Part shown: piece by piece, positions 48,155-57,498 of the stretch
How positions within the stretch are numbered: the first letter of the stretch is position 1
Layout of the letters: every line of letters starts with the position of its first letter
DNA from: Paenibacillus tundrae
GTDB taxonomy: Bacteria > Bacillota > Bacilli > Paenibacillales > Paenibacillaceae
Length of the DNA stretch: 64,000 bases
Direction: 5' to 3'
NCBI RefSeq assembly: GCF_030812775.1
Contig: NZ_JAUSTI010000002.1
Coordinates: forward strand, 310,001 to 374,000
The notes under the pieces: generated by a model
Database searches by the model: none
Seen by the model: the letters and a program-made list of their open reading frames with translations, nothing else
Told to the model about the DNA's origin: nothing
Program-made: the position numbers and the translations under genes

Positions 48155-48943
48155 ATGCGTATTCGCCTCATCGCAATATCATTTATCGTCTTTCTCTTGA
48201 GCGGAAATTTCGCTCCTGCTCATATGTCAGCTGAACCGAACCAAGCCAGTTCACCTGTCACGGAGGTTGACGCACAAGGCGATGAACAGCTCACGCTAGG
48301 TCAACTAAGACAGAAATATGCTGATACGTTCAAGACGAATGGGCCTTCGACCAAACAAGTTGCTCTGACTTTTGATGACGTTCCTGATCCAAGGTTCACT
48401 CCACAGGTATTGGATGTTTTGAAAAAGTATAACGTCAAAGTGACTTTTTTTATTGTAGGCAAACGGGCAGAGAAACATCCCGCTCTAGTCAAACGCATGG
48501 TTCGTGAAGGTCATATCATTGGTAACCACAGCTACAGTCATCCTGAATTCAGTAAGCTGACGATGAACGATTTTCGCAAACAAATTTTACATACCGGGGA
48601 TATCATTCACAATTTAACCGGGTATACGCCAAAAATGATTCGCCCACCTTACGGGGATATTAATGAAAAGCAGCTTCAATGGGCTCAGAAGCAGCAATAT
48701 AGCATTGTGAACTGGAATGTCGATTCACTCGATTGGAAAGGTCTTACCAAAGATGAAGTGAAACAGAATATTTTGTCGGCTGTTAAACCAGGGTCGATTG
48801 TTCTTCAACATGCAGGAGGCGGAGTGGGCTCTAAACTACAGGGAACGATTGATGCGTTACCAGAGATCATTGAGGATCTTCGAGCACGGGGATATAGCCT
48901 TGTAACACTGGACGAGATGTTAAACATCTCTAAGAGCAAGTAA
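48155..48943 (+). CDS. Secreted polysaccharide deacetylase (NodB domain)
   Basis: Exported carbohydrate esterase family 4 enzyme of 262 aa, likely acting on peptidoglycan or chitin-type acetyl groups. Signal peptide MRIRLIAISFIVFLLSG, cleavage near HMSA. NodB motifs: ALTFDDVPDPRFTPQVLDVL (metal Asp pair), HSYSHPEF (His ligands), RPPYGDIN, and late VNWNVDSLDW and VLQHAGGG. Motif 1 has Val where most members have Gly. ATG 48155 follows GGGGG at 8-9 bases and begins the signal peptide, unlike an upstream ATG at 48071. Confidence 0.9.
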   Translation: MRIRLIAISFIVFLLSGNFAPAHMSAEPNQASSPVTEVDAQGDEQLTLGQLRQKYADTFKTNGPSTKQVALTFDDVPDPRFTPQVLDVLKKYNVKVTFFIVGKRAEKHPALVKRMVREGHIIGNHSYSHPEFSKLTMNDFRKQILHTGDIIHNLTGYTPKMIRPPYGDINEKQLQWAQKQQYSIVNWNVDSLDWKGLTKDEVKQNILSAVKPGSIVLQHAGGGVGSKLQGTIDALPEIIEDLRARGYSLVTLDEMLNISKSK

Positions 48944-49045
48944 TTCTAGCATATCGCTTTAAGAGATCGCTCTGGTAATGGAATCTCGGTAAGCATGAAT
49001 GATTAGTGTATAGCTGGATTTAAATCGTCTGTTCCAACGTTAAAC

Positions 49046-49099
49046 TAAAAAGGGCGTCCTCTAATCACATCAGACTGTGAATGGAAGACACCCTTTTTC
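49046..49099. terminator. Bidirectional terminator
   Basis: AAAAAGGG-GTC / GAC-CCCTTTTT stem with inner TCACA-TGTGA, between the convergent deacetylase and LysM-3D genes. Confidence 0.85.
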
Positions 49100-49117
49100 A
49101 ATTTGTTTGCATGTCGT

Positions 49118-49792
49118 TTATTTTAGAATGTAAAGCTCAACATCTTGGAAACCGAATGTGCTCACGGATTGTTTACTACCAGGAATGAAAATATCAACGC
49201 GTTTACCTTTAATCGCACCGCCTGTATCCCGCGCCGTAGCTACAAACGCTTGTTTCGGCAGTCCTGGGTGTGTGTGACCTGTCACGAGCACTTTAGTTCC
49301 CAGCGGGATCACACTTGGATCTACAGCGATTGTACCCAATTCAAGCGGATTACCGAAGTAATCAACAGCACCCCATTTTCCGTTTTCGGATGGATCAGCA
49401 GAGTACGCGGTTGCCTTCACTTCAATGGACTTGCTGTAATCAAATGTTTTGCCCCAGGCTTCAACCACTTTGCGATCTGCATTGACATCCAAGCTCGCTG
49501 TTGTGATCGTTTTAGCCTCTGCTTTGGCTGCTGGAGCCGCTGCTGCTGAGACGGTATTAACTTGTCCAGGTACAGTAATTTTCAGCCCACCATAGATATT
49601 ATAAGGTGAAATATTTGTATTTGCTTTAATGAGTGCTTCCATACCTACACCATACTGTTTGGATAAAGTATAGAATGTATCCCCCTCTTTGGCCACATGA
49701 ACAGAGTCAGCGTAAGCTGGAACGGCCTGAATGAGCATAGCTGCTGTCAGCAATGCTGTTGCTGCTTTCGCAATACGTTTCTTGTTAAACAT
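49118..49792 (-). CDS. LysM-3D domain cell wall protein
   Basis: Exported wall enzyme of 224 aa. Signal peptide MFNKKRIAKAATALLTAAML is cleaved near AYA. A LysM domain follows (residues about 30-75: HVAKEGDTFYTLSKQYGVGM), then an Ala-rich linker, then a C-terminal 3D domain (about 125-224) with the three Asp in VDPSVIPLGTKV, TARDTGGAIKGKRVDIFI. Relatives (YocH, YabE-type) are autolysins or lytic transglycosylases. It is controlled by the c-di-AMP riboswitch immediately upstream, which links wall turnover to c-di-AMP and potassium status. Confidence 0.93.
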   Translation of the reverse strand: MFNKKRIAKAATALLTAAMLIQAVPAYADSVHVAKEGDTFYTLSKQYGVGMEALIKANTNISPYNIYGGLKITVPGQVNTVSAAAAPAAKAEAKTITTASLDVNADRKVVEAWGKTFDYSKSIEVKATAYSADPSENGKWGAVDYFGNPLELGTIAVDPSVIPLGTKVLVTGHTHPGLPKQAFVATARDTGGAIKGKRVDIFIPGSKQSVSTFGFQDVELYILK

Positions 49793-49802
49793 GGTCTTCC
49801 TC

Positions 49803-49984
49803 CCTCATTATGCCTGCGAGGTTAGTTGTCGGATTCGGATGGAGGAAACCACCCTATAGGTTCAATCACATGCCATTAACGTTATGTACGCCTAATTCAC
49901 CCCTAGCAGTAAGAGAATATCAATCCTCGTTTCTGCATCGTTACATCCCCCGCACTTCCTCCTCGGAAGTTTCGGCAGGAACAA
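49803..49984 (-). ncRNA. c-di-AMP riboswitch (ydaO/yuaA)
   Basis: Minus-strand leader with conserved blocks of the class in order: CCGAAACTTCCGAGG, GGGGG, GCTAGGGGTGAATTA, ATAGGGTGG, ATCCGAATCCGACAACTAAC and CTCGCAGGC. It ends 11 bases before the start codon of a LysM-3D protein, a classic partner gene. The close position suggests that the last stem also controls translation. No separate terminator is seen between it and the gene. Confidence 0.92.
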
Positions 49985-50169
49985 TATATCACAATCTTGT
50001 AACCTATAGTTGTAGTAAATCTTACCAATACGTTTGCACCACTTCAAAATCGGTTAATAAAATAAGCTTTTATTATATTAACAATTCATATATGTCTTCT
50101 ACATAAGTAACAAAAAAGTTACTTATTATGCCATCGATCCTTCCAATTATGTCTCTCCAGAAAACAAAT

Positions 50170-50210
50170 AAAAACAGCCCTGCCGACAATGATGTCGACA
50201 AGGCTGTTTG
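50170..50210 (-). terminator. Terminator of the amino acid ABC operon
   Basis: Leftward AAACAGCC / GGCTGTTT with inner GTCGACA/TGTCGGC, then TTTTATTTG. The remaining gap 49985-50165 shows no gene. Confidence 0.85.
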
Positions 50211-50265
50211 TCACTCTTCATTCAATAGTGTATCCTCAGCTGCTCGGCAGCTTATGATCACGTGA

Positions 50266-50994
50266 CTATAGAACTTTGGCAAGAAAATCACGTGTACGAG
50301 CATTCTTAGGTGCACCAAACACTTCATCAGGTGTTCCTTGCTCAATAATTACTCCGCCATCCATAAACAGAATTCGGTCTCCTACTTCACGAGCGAAGCC
50401 CATCTCATGTGTAACAATGACCATTGTCATTCCACCCTCTGCCAGGCGTTTCATGACATCAAGCACCTCTCCAACCATCTCTGGATCGAGTGCTGAAGTT
50501 GGCTCGTCAAACAACATTACATGTGGTTGCATCGCCAAGGCTCTCGCAATCGCAATACGCTGTTTTTGTCCACCTGACAACTGGTTAGGGTATGCATCTT
50601 TTTTGTCAGAAAGGCCAACCGTTTTAAGCAAATCGGCTGCAATCTGATCTGCTTCCTGTACCGATTGTTTCTTTACTTTGATTGGGGCAATCGTGATGTT
50701 CTGCTGAATCGTCTTGTGAGGAAACAGGTTGAAATGTTGAAACACCATACCCATCTTCTCACGCGTAGCATTGATGTTATGCTTCGGTTCTGTAATTGAA
50801 ACACCTTCGAATAGGATCTCGCCTGAAGTCGGCTGCTCAAGCAGGTTCAGACAACGCAAAAATGTACTTTTACCCGAACCCGATGGTCCGATGACAACGA
50901 CAACCTCGCCTTTTCCAATCGTGACATCAATACCTTTTAACACTTCATTTTTTCCATAAGATTTATATAATTGACTAACGTCGATCACTTGCAT
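50266..50994 (-). CDS. Polar amino acid ABC transporter ATPase
   Basis: ATPase of 242 aa of the GlnQ/TcyC type. Walker [10 protein letters not shown] (residues about 33-41), Q-loop [12 protein letters not shown], signature [15 protein letters not shown], Walker [16 protein letters not shown] and switch His in [13 protein letters not shown]. It overlaps the permease gene by 20 bases, so the pair is translationally coupled. Substrate is probably glutamine, arginine or another polar amino acid. Confidence 0.94.
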   Translation of the reverse strand: MQVIDVSQLYKSYGKNEVLKGIDVTIGKGEVVVVIGPSGSGKSTFLRCLNLLEQPTSGEILFEGVSITEPKHNINATREKMGMVFQHFNLFPHKTIQQNITIAPIKVKKQSVQEADQIAADLLKTVGLSDKKDAYPNQLSGGQKQRIAIARALAMQPHVMLFDEPTSALDPEMVGEVLDVMKRLAEGGMTMVIVTHEMGFAREVGDRILFMDGGVIIEQGTPDEVFGAPKNARTRDFLAKVL

Positions 50995-52432
50995 TCAACT
51001 TCCTTTCCAGTCGTCCGAGCAGCTTGGACAATATGAAGGTCATTACAAAATAAATAGCTGCTGCAATAAGGAATGGATTCATCCCTTGGTACGTAATATT
51101 TTTGACCACACTTGCTTGATACATAATGTCGACCATACCAATAACCGAGATAATGGAAGACTCTTTAATAATCGTCACGAACTCATTACCGATTGCCGGC
51201 AAGACAGCCTTAAACGCTTGTGGCAATATAATGTAGCGCATCGCTGCACCCCTACCCATACCAAGTGAACGAGCAGCCTCTAGTTGTCCACGATCTACAC
51301 CTTGTACCCCTGCACGGAAAATCTCCGCAAGGTAAGCACCGCTGTTGATGGAGAGTGTAATTACACCGGCTTGTAACGCCGAGAAGTTAATTCCAAAGGT
51401 CAGTGACAAACCATAATAGATAATCATCAATTGCACGAGCATTGGCGTACCACGAATAAGTTCAACATACGCTGTACCGATCCAACGCAGAATAGCCATA
51501 TCATGCATACGGAACATACAGATAATCAAACCGATGATTACCCCAAATAATACACCGAGTGCAGATAACAAGAGGGTATAACCTATACCTTTCGCATAGA
51601 AGCTTTTATACGCCCAGAATACTTCAAAAATATTTTTGGTATCTTTACCTGCCATCAATTGGCTTGCTTCGGTTACCATTTCTTCAATTCTATTTTCGCT
51701 CTTCAGCCGTTCCAACGTACTATTTACAGCATTCAGCAACTCTGTATTGCCTTTGCGAATCCCGATTGCAGCCTCGACCTGCTCTTCATCCACCACAATC
51801 GGTGCAAGACCGATGGCATCGTCTAGATAACCAGCAGCTACGGTATCTTCTACAATGGCTGCATTTATACGCTTGGTCTGCAATTGCAGAACGATGTCGG
51901 AGATTTTATCCAGTGCCGTTAATTGAGCTCCTGGGATTCCCTGTCCAATGGTTTCCTGAATAGATCCCTTTTGAACCCCGATTTTTTCATTTTGCAGATC
52001 CGCCATCGTTTGATATTTATCTGTGTCTTCCGTGCGAATCATGATGACTTGCTTCGATTTATAATACGTATCAGAGAAGTCGATGCTTTTCTTACGCTCT
52101 TCCGTTGGTGTCATGCCTGAGATGACTAAATCTACACGACCACTCTGGAGTGCAGGTAGAAGCCCGTCAAATCCCATATCCTCAATGACAAGCTCCGCTC
52201 CTAGATCAGCAGCGATTTCTTTTGCGATTTCAATATCAAATCCAACAATTTCATCTTTTCCATCAATAACTTTATGGAATTCATATGGTGCGAAGTCGGC
52301 ACTTGTGCCGAGCACCAATTTTTTACCGCCTGAATTGTCCGTAGTGCCGCTTGCGAGTACCGTCGGTACAGCAACTGTCAACATCAGTACAAAGGCTAGC
52401 AGCATCATGGTATAACGACTAATCAATTTCAA
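50975..52432 (-). CDS. Fused substrate-binding and permease protein, polar amino acid ABC transporter
   Basis: Single 485 aa polypeptide. An N-terminal membrane anchor ([20 protein letters not shown]) is followed by a type 2 solute-binding domain (residues about 35-265; [39 protein letters not shown]). A HisM/GlnP-like permease domain (about 275-485) has five helices and the EAA loop [20 protein letters not shown]. Such fusions resemble GlnPH-type transporters. The start is TTG at 52432, with AAGGGGAG 7 bases before it. A promoter lies at 52557-52585. Divergent from an M20 hydrolase. Confidence 0.92.
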   Translation of the reverse strand: MKLISRYTMMLLAFVLMLTVAVPTVLASGTTDNSGGKKLVLGTSADFAPYEFHKVIDGKDEIVGFDIEIAKEIAADLGAELVIEDMGFDGLLPALQSGRVDLVISGMTPTEERKKSIDFSDTYYKSKQVIMIRTEDTDKYQTMADLQNEKIGVQKGSIQETIGQGIPGAQLTALDKISDIVLQLQTKRINAAIVEDTVAAGYLDDAIGLAPIVVDEEQVEAAIGIRKGNTELLNAVNSTLERLKSENRIEEMVTEASQLMAGKDTKNIFEVFWAYKSFYAKGIGYTLLLSALGVLFGVIIGLIICMFRMHDMAILRWIGTAYVELIRGTPMLVQLMIIYYGLSLTFGINFSALQAGVITLSINSGAYLAEIFRAGVQGVDRGQLEAARSLGMGRGAAMRYIILPQAFKAVLPAIGNEFVTIIKESSIISVIGMVDIMYQASVVKNITYQGMNPFLIAAAIYFVMTFILSKLLGRLERKLNASDRR

Positions 52433-52556
52433 CCCTGTTCTCCCCTTACAATACTTTGTATACGACTTTGACCATGGTTTTACTTCACTCGATATATCTG
52501 CTTTTGAGAAGCTGCCCATAAAAATGATGCACAAGCCTCATATCGATGCCTGAGTC

Positions 52557-52585
52557 ATTATAAAGTACAATGCATGATTATGCAA
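52557..52585 (-). promoter_or_regulatory. Promoter of the amino acid ABC operon
   Basis: -35 TTGCAT, 17-base spacer, perfect -10 TATAAT on the minus strand; leader of about 120 bases. Confidence 0.7.
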
Positions 52586-52633
52586 TGCATTTTGTTTTAC
52601 AAATCTTGACTTGTTTCTGAAAAATGAGAGCAA

Positions 52634-52650
52634 ACATGATATAATCATGT
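52634..52650. promoter_or_regulatory. Palindrome over the -10 of the M20 gene
   Basis: Perfect ACATGAT-ATA-ATCATGT containing TATAAT at 52640-52645. It is a candidate operator for an unknown repressor of the M20 gene. The -35 (CTGAAA, 17 bases upstream) is weak, as in regulated promoters. Confidence 0.5.
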
Positions 52651-52684
52651 CACTATTTTTATTTTCTTGCAGAAGGAGCCTATT

Positions 52685-53860
52685 ATGACACATTCCAAAT
52701 CTCAAATTTTAACGGTTATTGACCAATATGCTTCCCGTTTTAAAGAAATTTCATCATACATCGGTGCAAATCCCGAACTTGGCAACGAAGAGTATCTTGC
52801 CTCCGCTCGCTTAAAAGAAGAATTAACGTATCATGGCTTCGAAATAGAAGCACCGATTCTCGGACTTGATACAGCTTTTATTGGAACTTACACCGCTGCT
52901 AAGCCTGGGCCAACCATCGCTTTATTGTGCGAATATGATGCCTTACCTGAGATTGGTCATGCCTGTGGACATCACCTCATCTGTATGATGAGTCTCGGTG
53001 CAGCTGTAGGTCTCAAGTCGATCCTCGATGAAGTGGGAGGAACCCTTAAAGTGTTCGGTACACCTGCCGAAGAGACGCGTGGTGCCAAAGTTCCTATGGC
53101 CGAGGCAGGCATGTTCGATGACTGTGATATTGCCATCATGGCTCACCCTTACTATGCCTATGAGAGATCAGGAAGCTCGCTCGCGATTGATGCCGTGCAG
53201 TTTGAGTTCCATGGCAAATCGTCTCATGCTGCAGCTAGCCCGCACGAAGGTATCAATGCACTCGATGCAGTCATTCAAACCTTTAATGGCATTAATGCGT
53301 TCCGGCAACAGGTCAAAAGCACAGTCAGAATCCACGGTGTAATTAATCATGGTGGACAAGCTGCGAATATTATCCCAGATTATGCTTCTGCTCAATTCTA
53401 TGTACGGGCTGCCACTCGTAAAGAACTGAATATCCTCACCGAGCGGGTCATTCAAATTGCAGAAGGATCGGCATTGCAGACTGGATGTAAGCTGGTCACC
53501 TCCAACTATGAAACTTCTTACGATGAGATGGTAACCAACGAGCGCTTATCCAACACATTTAGCGAAAACCTAGTTCAACTCGGTATTCCACAAGAAGAGA
53601 TCGTAAGTGGCAATGATCATGGCTCGATGGATATTGGTAATGTATCCCTTCGCTGCCCAGCGATTCACCCTTACATTCGTGTTGTGGATGAAGTTCATAC
53701 CCTGCATTCCATTGAGTTCCGTGATTTGGCTCTACAGGAGCGTGCGCTAGACGGCATGATTCTAGGTGCCAAGGCGCTTGCAACAACCGCTTACGATGTA
53801 CTAACTCAGCCCTCATTACTGGAAGCGATCCAGTCCGAGTTTAAGCAGCTTAAACATTAA
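52685..53860 (+). CDS. M20-family amidohydrolase (AbgB-like)
   Basis: Zinc metallohydrolase of 391 aa cleaving N-acyl or peptide-like amino acid conjugates. Metal-site motifs: CEYDALPEIGHACGHHL, the catalytic Glu pair in GTPAEETRGAKV, and IMAHPYYAY. The dimerisation domain (residues about 175-285) starts at VQFEFHGKSSHAAASPHEG. A late GNDHGSMDIGNVS with TLHSIEF completes the site. p-Aminobenzoyl-glutamate or N-acyl amino acids are typical substrates. AAGGAG lies 6 bases before ATG 52685. The divergent amino acid importer suggests uptake and hydrolysis are linked. Confidence 0.9.
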   Translation: MTHSKSQILTVIDQYASRFKEISSYIGANPELGNEEYLASARLKEELTYHGFEIEAPILGLDTAFIGTYTAAKPGPTIALLCEYDALPEIGHACGHHLICMMSLGAAVGLKSILDEVGGTLKVFGTPAEETRGAKVPMAEAGMFDDCDIAIMAHPYYAYERSGSSLAIDAVQFEFHGKSSHAAASPHEGINALDAVIQTFNGINAFRQQVKSTVRIHGVINHGGQAANIIPDYASAQFYVRAATRKELNILTERVIQIAEGSALQTGCKLVTSNYETSYDEMVTNERLSNTFSENLVQLGIPQEEIVSGNDHGSMDIGNVSLRCPAIHPYIRVVDEVHTLHSIEFRDLALQERALDGMILGAKALATTAYDVLTQPSLLEAIQSEFKQLKH

Positions 53861-53882
53861 GATGAACTAAATCTTACTGTTC

Positions 53883-53930
53883 AGAGTCTACTCACTCCCT
53901 TGATTAGGGAGTCAAGAGTAGGCTCTTTCT
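53883..53930 (+). terminator. Terminator of the M20 gene
   Basis: GAGTCTACTC / GAGTAGGCTC outer stem and ACTCCCT-TGATT-AGGGAGT inner stem, then TTTCTTT. Confidence 0.85.
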
Positions 53931-54099
53931 TTATGTAGAGAATGTATATAGACCACTAACCTGGAAATGCTGTGAAAAGGATACTGAAAATATTGAAAAA
54001 GAATGCATGATTTCCACAATTCATGCAGAAAAACGATTCAACGCTCGCTAACTTGGTTATATACACATACCTTATCTTATAATTTCAGGAGGTGCTGTC

Positions 54100-55848
54100 A
54101 TGCTGCTTGAAGCGTTGTACCACGTTCCTCGAGACAAATGGGCTTATGCTTACGATCCGTCTACGATCCATCTGCGTGTGCGCACCAAGAGAAATGATGT
54201 ACAGTACGTGACTGCACTCACCGGTGACAAATATGATTGGTCAGGTACCTTCCGTGAAATTCAACTTGAAAAGGCTGCTGCCGACAGCATGTTCGATTAT
54301 TGGGAGATTGCCGTTAAACCCAAATTCAAGCGAGTGTCCTACATATTTCGAATTACATCTGGCTCGGAAAATATATATCTGGCTGACGATGGGTTTCATC
54401 ATACCCCGCCTTACCCAACTGGAGGATATTATGAGTTTTCTTATATACATGAAATCGATGTATTTAAGGTACCAGAATGGGCTAAGGAAGCTGTCTTTTA
54501 TCAAATCATGACCGAAAGATTCGCGAATGGTAATCCCAAACTGAACCCAGAAGAAACAAAGCCTTGGGGTGGCAAACCTGAACTGGATAACTATTTTGGT
54601 GGTGACCTACAAGGTGTATTGGATCATCTACAGGATTTAACAGACCTAGGCGTTAACGCAATTTACTTCACTCCCCTCTTCCAAGCCAACTCCTACCATA
54701 AATATGACACCATTGATTATAAAAAAGTAGATCCGCATTTTGGAGACAATGAATTGCTCAAACAAGTAGCCGAAGCCTGCCATCGACGTGGAATTCGGGT
54801 TATGCTTGATGCGGTATTCAACCATTGCAGTGAAGACTTCCCTCCCTTTCAAGATGTGCTGAAGCACGGACAAGCTTCTAAGTATGTAGATTGGTTCCAC
54901 ATTAATGAATTTCCCGTACAGATCAAGGACGGAATCCCCTCATACGACACGTTCGGATTTTACGGCAACATGCCAAAATTCAATACAGCTAATCCTGAAG
55001 TTAAAGCTTATTTACTCGATGTTGCTGAATATTGGATCAAAGAAATTAAACTGGATGGATGGCGACTAGATGTCGCAAATGAAGTGGATAATCATTTCTG
55101 GCGGGACTTTCGTAAAGTGGTGAAAGCGGCCAATCCTGATGCCTATATCGTAGGTGAAGTGTGGAGTGATTCCTTGACCTGGCTCATGGGAGATCAGTTC
55201 GATTCGGTGATGAATTACCCTTTTGCCGACAAGGTGCTGGAATTCTTCTGTGGGTCGATGGATGGTTACAATTTTGCAAACGAGATGGGATCGCTCATCA
55301 TGCGTTACCCTCAGCAAACGAACGAAGTCATTTTCAATATGTTATGCAGCCATGACACCCCTCGTCTGTTGTCCAGAAGTGGACAAGATAAGCGAAGATT
55401 GAAACTTGCGGTCGTTTTCCTTTTCACTTACATTGGAACCCCATGTATTTTCTACGGAGATGAGGTTGGCATAAGTGGTGACGGTGACCCAGATTGCCGC
55501 AAATGTATGGAGTGGAACCCTGCGAAACAAGATCGGGAGCTATATGATTTTTACCGATTAATGATTGATTTGCGAAAAAGTAATGAAGCGCTACGTAAAG
55601 GTCGGTTTCGCTTCTTAAAAGCAGACCAGCATGACCCCTGTATTGTTTACGAGCGCATGGATGAACGTCTTCATTTCACCGTGTGGATGAACAACACGCC
55701 AGAGAGTCGAACACTATCACACCCTATGGAAACCAAGGATTGGAAAGATGCTCTTACCGAGGAAGAGGTCGTTCCTACCGATGGTATCATGCATATCAAG
55801 CTTGATCCTTACGGCTATCGTATTTTATATCGACTGCTTGATACTTAA
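54100..55848 (+). CDS. GH13 cyclomaltodextrinase / neopullulanase / maltogenic amylase
   Basis: Cytoplasmic alpha-glucan hydrolase of 582 aa, GH13 subfamily 20. The N-terminal CBM34-type domain (residues 1-122) mediates dimerisation, then comes the (beta/alpha)8 barrel. Catalytic residues: nucleophile Asp324 in GWRLDVANEV, acid Glu353 in VGEVWSD and Asp419 in CSHDTPR; conserved region I is DAVFNHC. It cleaves cyclodextrins, maltodextrins or pullulan to maltose/panose. AGGAGG lies 7 bases before the ATG; no signal peptide. It neighbours the glycogen genes, so it may act on imported maltodextrin. Confidence 0.93.
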   Translation: MLLEALYHVPRDKWAYAYDPSTIHLRVRTKRNDVQYVTALTGDKYDWSGTFREIQLEKAAADSMFDYWEIAVKPKFKRVSYIFRITSGSENIYLADDGFHHTPPYPTGGYYEFSYIHEIDVFKVPEWAKEAVFYQIMTERFANGNPKLNPEETKPWGGKPELDNYFGGDLQGVLDHLQDLTDLGVNAIYFTPLFQANSYHKYDTIDYKKVDPHFGDNELLKQVAEACHRRGIRVMLDAVFNHCSEDFPPFQDVLKHGQASKYVDWFHINEFPVQIKDGIPSYDTFGFYGNMPKFNTANPEVKAYLLDVAEYWIKEIKLDGWRLDVANEVDNHFWRDFRKVVKAANPDAYIVGEVWSDSLTWLMGDQFDSVMNYPFADKVLEFFCGSMDGYNFANEMGSLIMRYPQQTNEVIFNMLCSHDTPRLLSRSGQDKRRLKLAVVFLFTYIGTPCIFYGDEVGISGDGDPDCRKCMEWNPAKQDRELYDFYRLMIDLRKSNEALRKGRFRFLKADQHDPCIVYERMDERLHFTVWMNNTPESRTLSHPMETKDWKDALTEEEVVPTDGIMHIKLDPYGYRILYRLLDT

Positions 55849-55980
55849 GAACATTGACTCAAGAGGTCTATACAACGTAAAACCATAGTATCTTGTGATA
55901 CACTGCCCGCATGGCTGATACCTTTCTACCACTTGGGTTGATTAGCATAAGGCAGTCTGTTGTTTGTGGCTGTAAAAGCC

Positions 55981-56033
55981 AAAATGCTCCAACTTGCGTA
56001 GATCTAGCTACACAAGTTGGAGCATTTTTTTGT
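55981..56033. terminator. Bidirectional terminator of the GH13 and glgA genes
   Basis: Very stable AAAATGCTCCAACTTG / CAAGTTGGAGCATTTT arms, then TTTGTTT. Confidence 0.93.
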
Positions 56034-56061
56034 TTCCTTACGAAATAAATCAAGTTGAATA

Positions 56062-57498
56062 TTACTTATCCGTTGTAATATCCCGATAGATATCCATGTA
56101 TTCTTCGGCAGAGACACCCCAGCTATAGTCCCCACTCATCGCATTTTTCACAATCGTCTTCCAATGCTGCTTCTCCCTGTAGAACTCCTGAGCACGCCGA
56201 ATCGTATTCATCATGTCATGGGCGTTAAAGTTCGTGAATGAGAATCCGTTCCCTTCACCAGTAAATTCATTATAAGACTGCACCGTATCATTCAATCCGC
56301 CCGTTTCGCGCACGAGAGGGATGCTGCCATATCGAAGAGCAAGCAGTTGACTGATACCACATGGCTCAAATCGTGAAGGCATTAAGAAGAGATCACTTCC
56401 TGCATAGAAGCGCCTGGACAATCCATCATTAAACGTAATTTGAGCAGACATCTTGAGCGGGAAACGATTGGCTGCCTCACGGAACCAATGCTCATAATCG
56501 GACTCCCCTGTGCCAAGCACTGCAAATTGAATATCATCGTAATACAGCAGTTCATCAAGTACACGGCAGACGAGGTCTAGCCCTTTTGAATCGACAAGAC
56601 GGGTTACCATTACCATCAGAGGAACATCTGGACGAACAGGCAGACCAAGCTCCTTTTGTAATTCTACTTTGTTCTCAATTTTCTTGGATAGGCTTGTTCG
56701 ATATTTCACAGCGATTTTGTTGTCGGTTGCCGGATTATAGCTGTTGGTATCAATTCCATTGACGATTCCGCTGAAGCGGTTCCCCAGCGAACTAAGCAGT
56801 CCATCTAGCCCGTAACCATAATGAGAAGTTTGTACTTCCTGAGCATACGTTGGGCTTACGGTAGTAACATGATCCGCATAGACGATGCCTGCTTTCAGAA
56901 AATTCACATTACCGTAATATTCCACGCCATCCATAGTGAAGTACCGATCATCGAGTTCAAGCAAGTCACTGAACAACGAGTGTGGAAATACGCCTTGATA
57001 CAGCAAATTATGTATAGTAAAGACCGTTCGTATCTCACTATAAAACGCATCGTGGGCATAATGTGCCTGCAGCAACAGAGGAATCATACCTGCATGCCAA
57101 TCATGCGTATGCAGCACATCAGGCTTGAATTCGAGAAGCGGCAATACTTCAAGCACAGCTCGGTTGAAGAACGCAAACCGTTCCCCATCATCCATATAAC
57201 CATACACGCCATCCCGTCCAAAATAGTACTCGTTATCTACAAAGTACACCGGGATACCTTCATATTCCATCATTTCGATTCCACAATATTGCCGGCGCCA
57301 GCCGAGTGGCACATCCGTCACAATAACAGGTCGCATGGCCTCTTTGTATTCATCAGGTATACCTTTATATTTGGGTAAAATGACCCGAACATCTGCCCCA
57401 GCCTTTTGCAAGGCTTGAGGCAAAGCTCCAATCACATCAGCAAGTCCTCCTGTTTTGATAAATGGATGTGCCTCTGCGGCAGCAAATAAAATGTTCAC
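56062..57498 (-). CDS. glgA: Glycogen synthase
   Basis: ADP-glucose-dependent GT5 glucosyltransferase of 478 aa, extending alpha-1,4-glucan chains. The ADP-glucose binding motif KTGGLADVIGALP lies at residues 16-28. The N-terminal domain includes LHTHDWHAGMIPLLL; the C-terminal domain has VTRLVDSKGLDL and the catalytic region SRFEPCGISQLLALRYGSIP and RETGGLNDTV. Its ATG overlaps the glgB stop by four bases (ATGA), so the two are coupled. Confidence 0.96.
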   Translation of the reverse strand: MNILFAAAEAHPFIKTGGLADVIGALPQALQKAGADVRVILPKYKGIPDEYKEAMRPVIVTDVPLGWRRQYCGIEMMEYEGIPVYFVDNEYYFGRDGVYGYMDDGERFAFFNRAVLEVLPLLEFKPDVLHTHDWHAGMIPLLLQAHYAHDAFYSEIRTVFTIHNLLYQGVFPHSLFSDLLELDDRYFTMDGVEYYGNVNFLKAGIVYADHVTTVSPTYAQEVQTSHYGYGLDGLLSSLGNRFSGIVNGIDTNSYNPATDNKIAVKYRTSLSKKIENKVELQKELGLPVRPDVPLMVMVTRLVDSKGLDLVCRVLDELLYYDDIQFAVLGTGESDYEHWFREAANRFPLKMSAQITFNDGLSRRFYAGSDLFLMPSRFEPCGISQLLALRYGSIPLVRETGGLNDTVQSYNEFTGEGNGFSFTNFNAHDMMNTIRRAQEFYREKQHWKTIVKNAMSGDYSWGVSAEEYMDIYRDITTDK

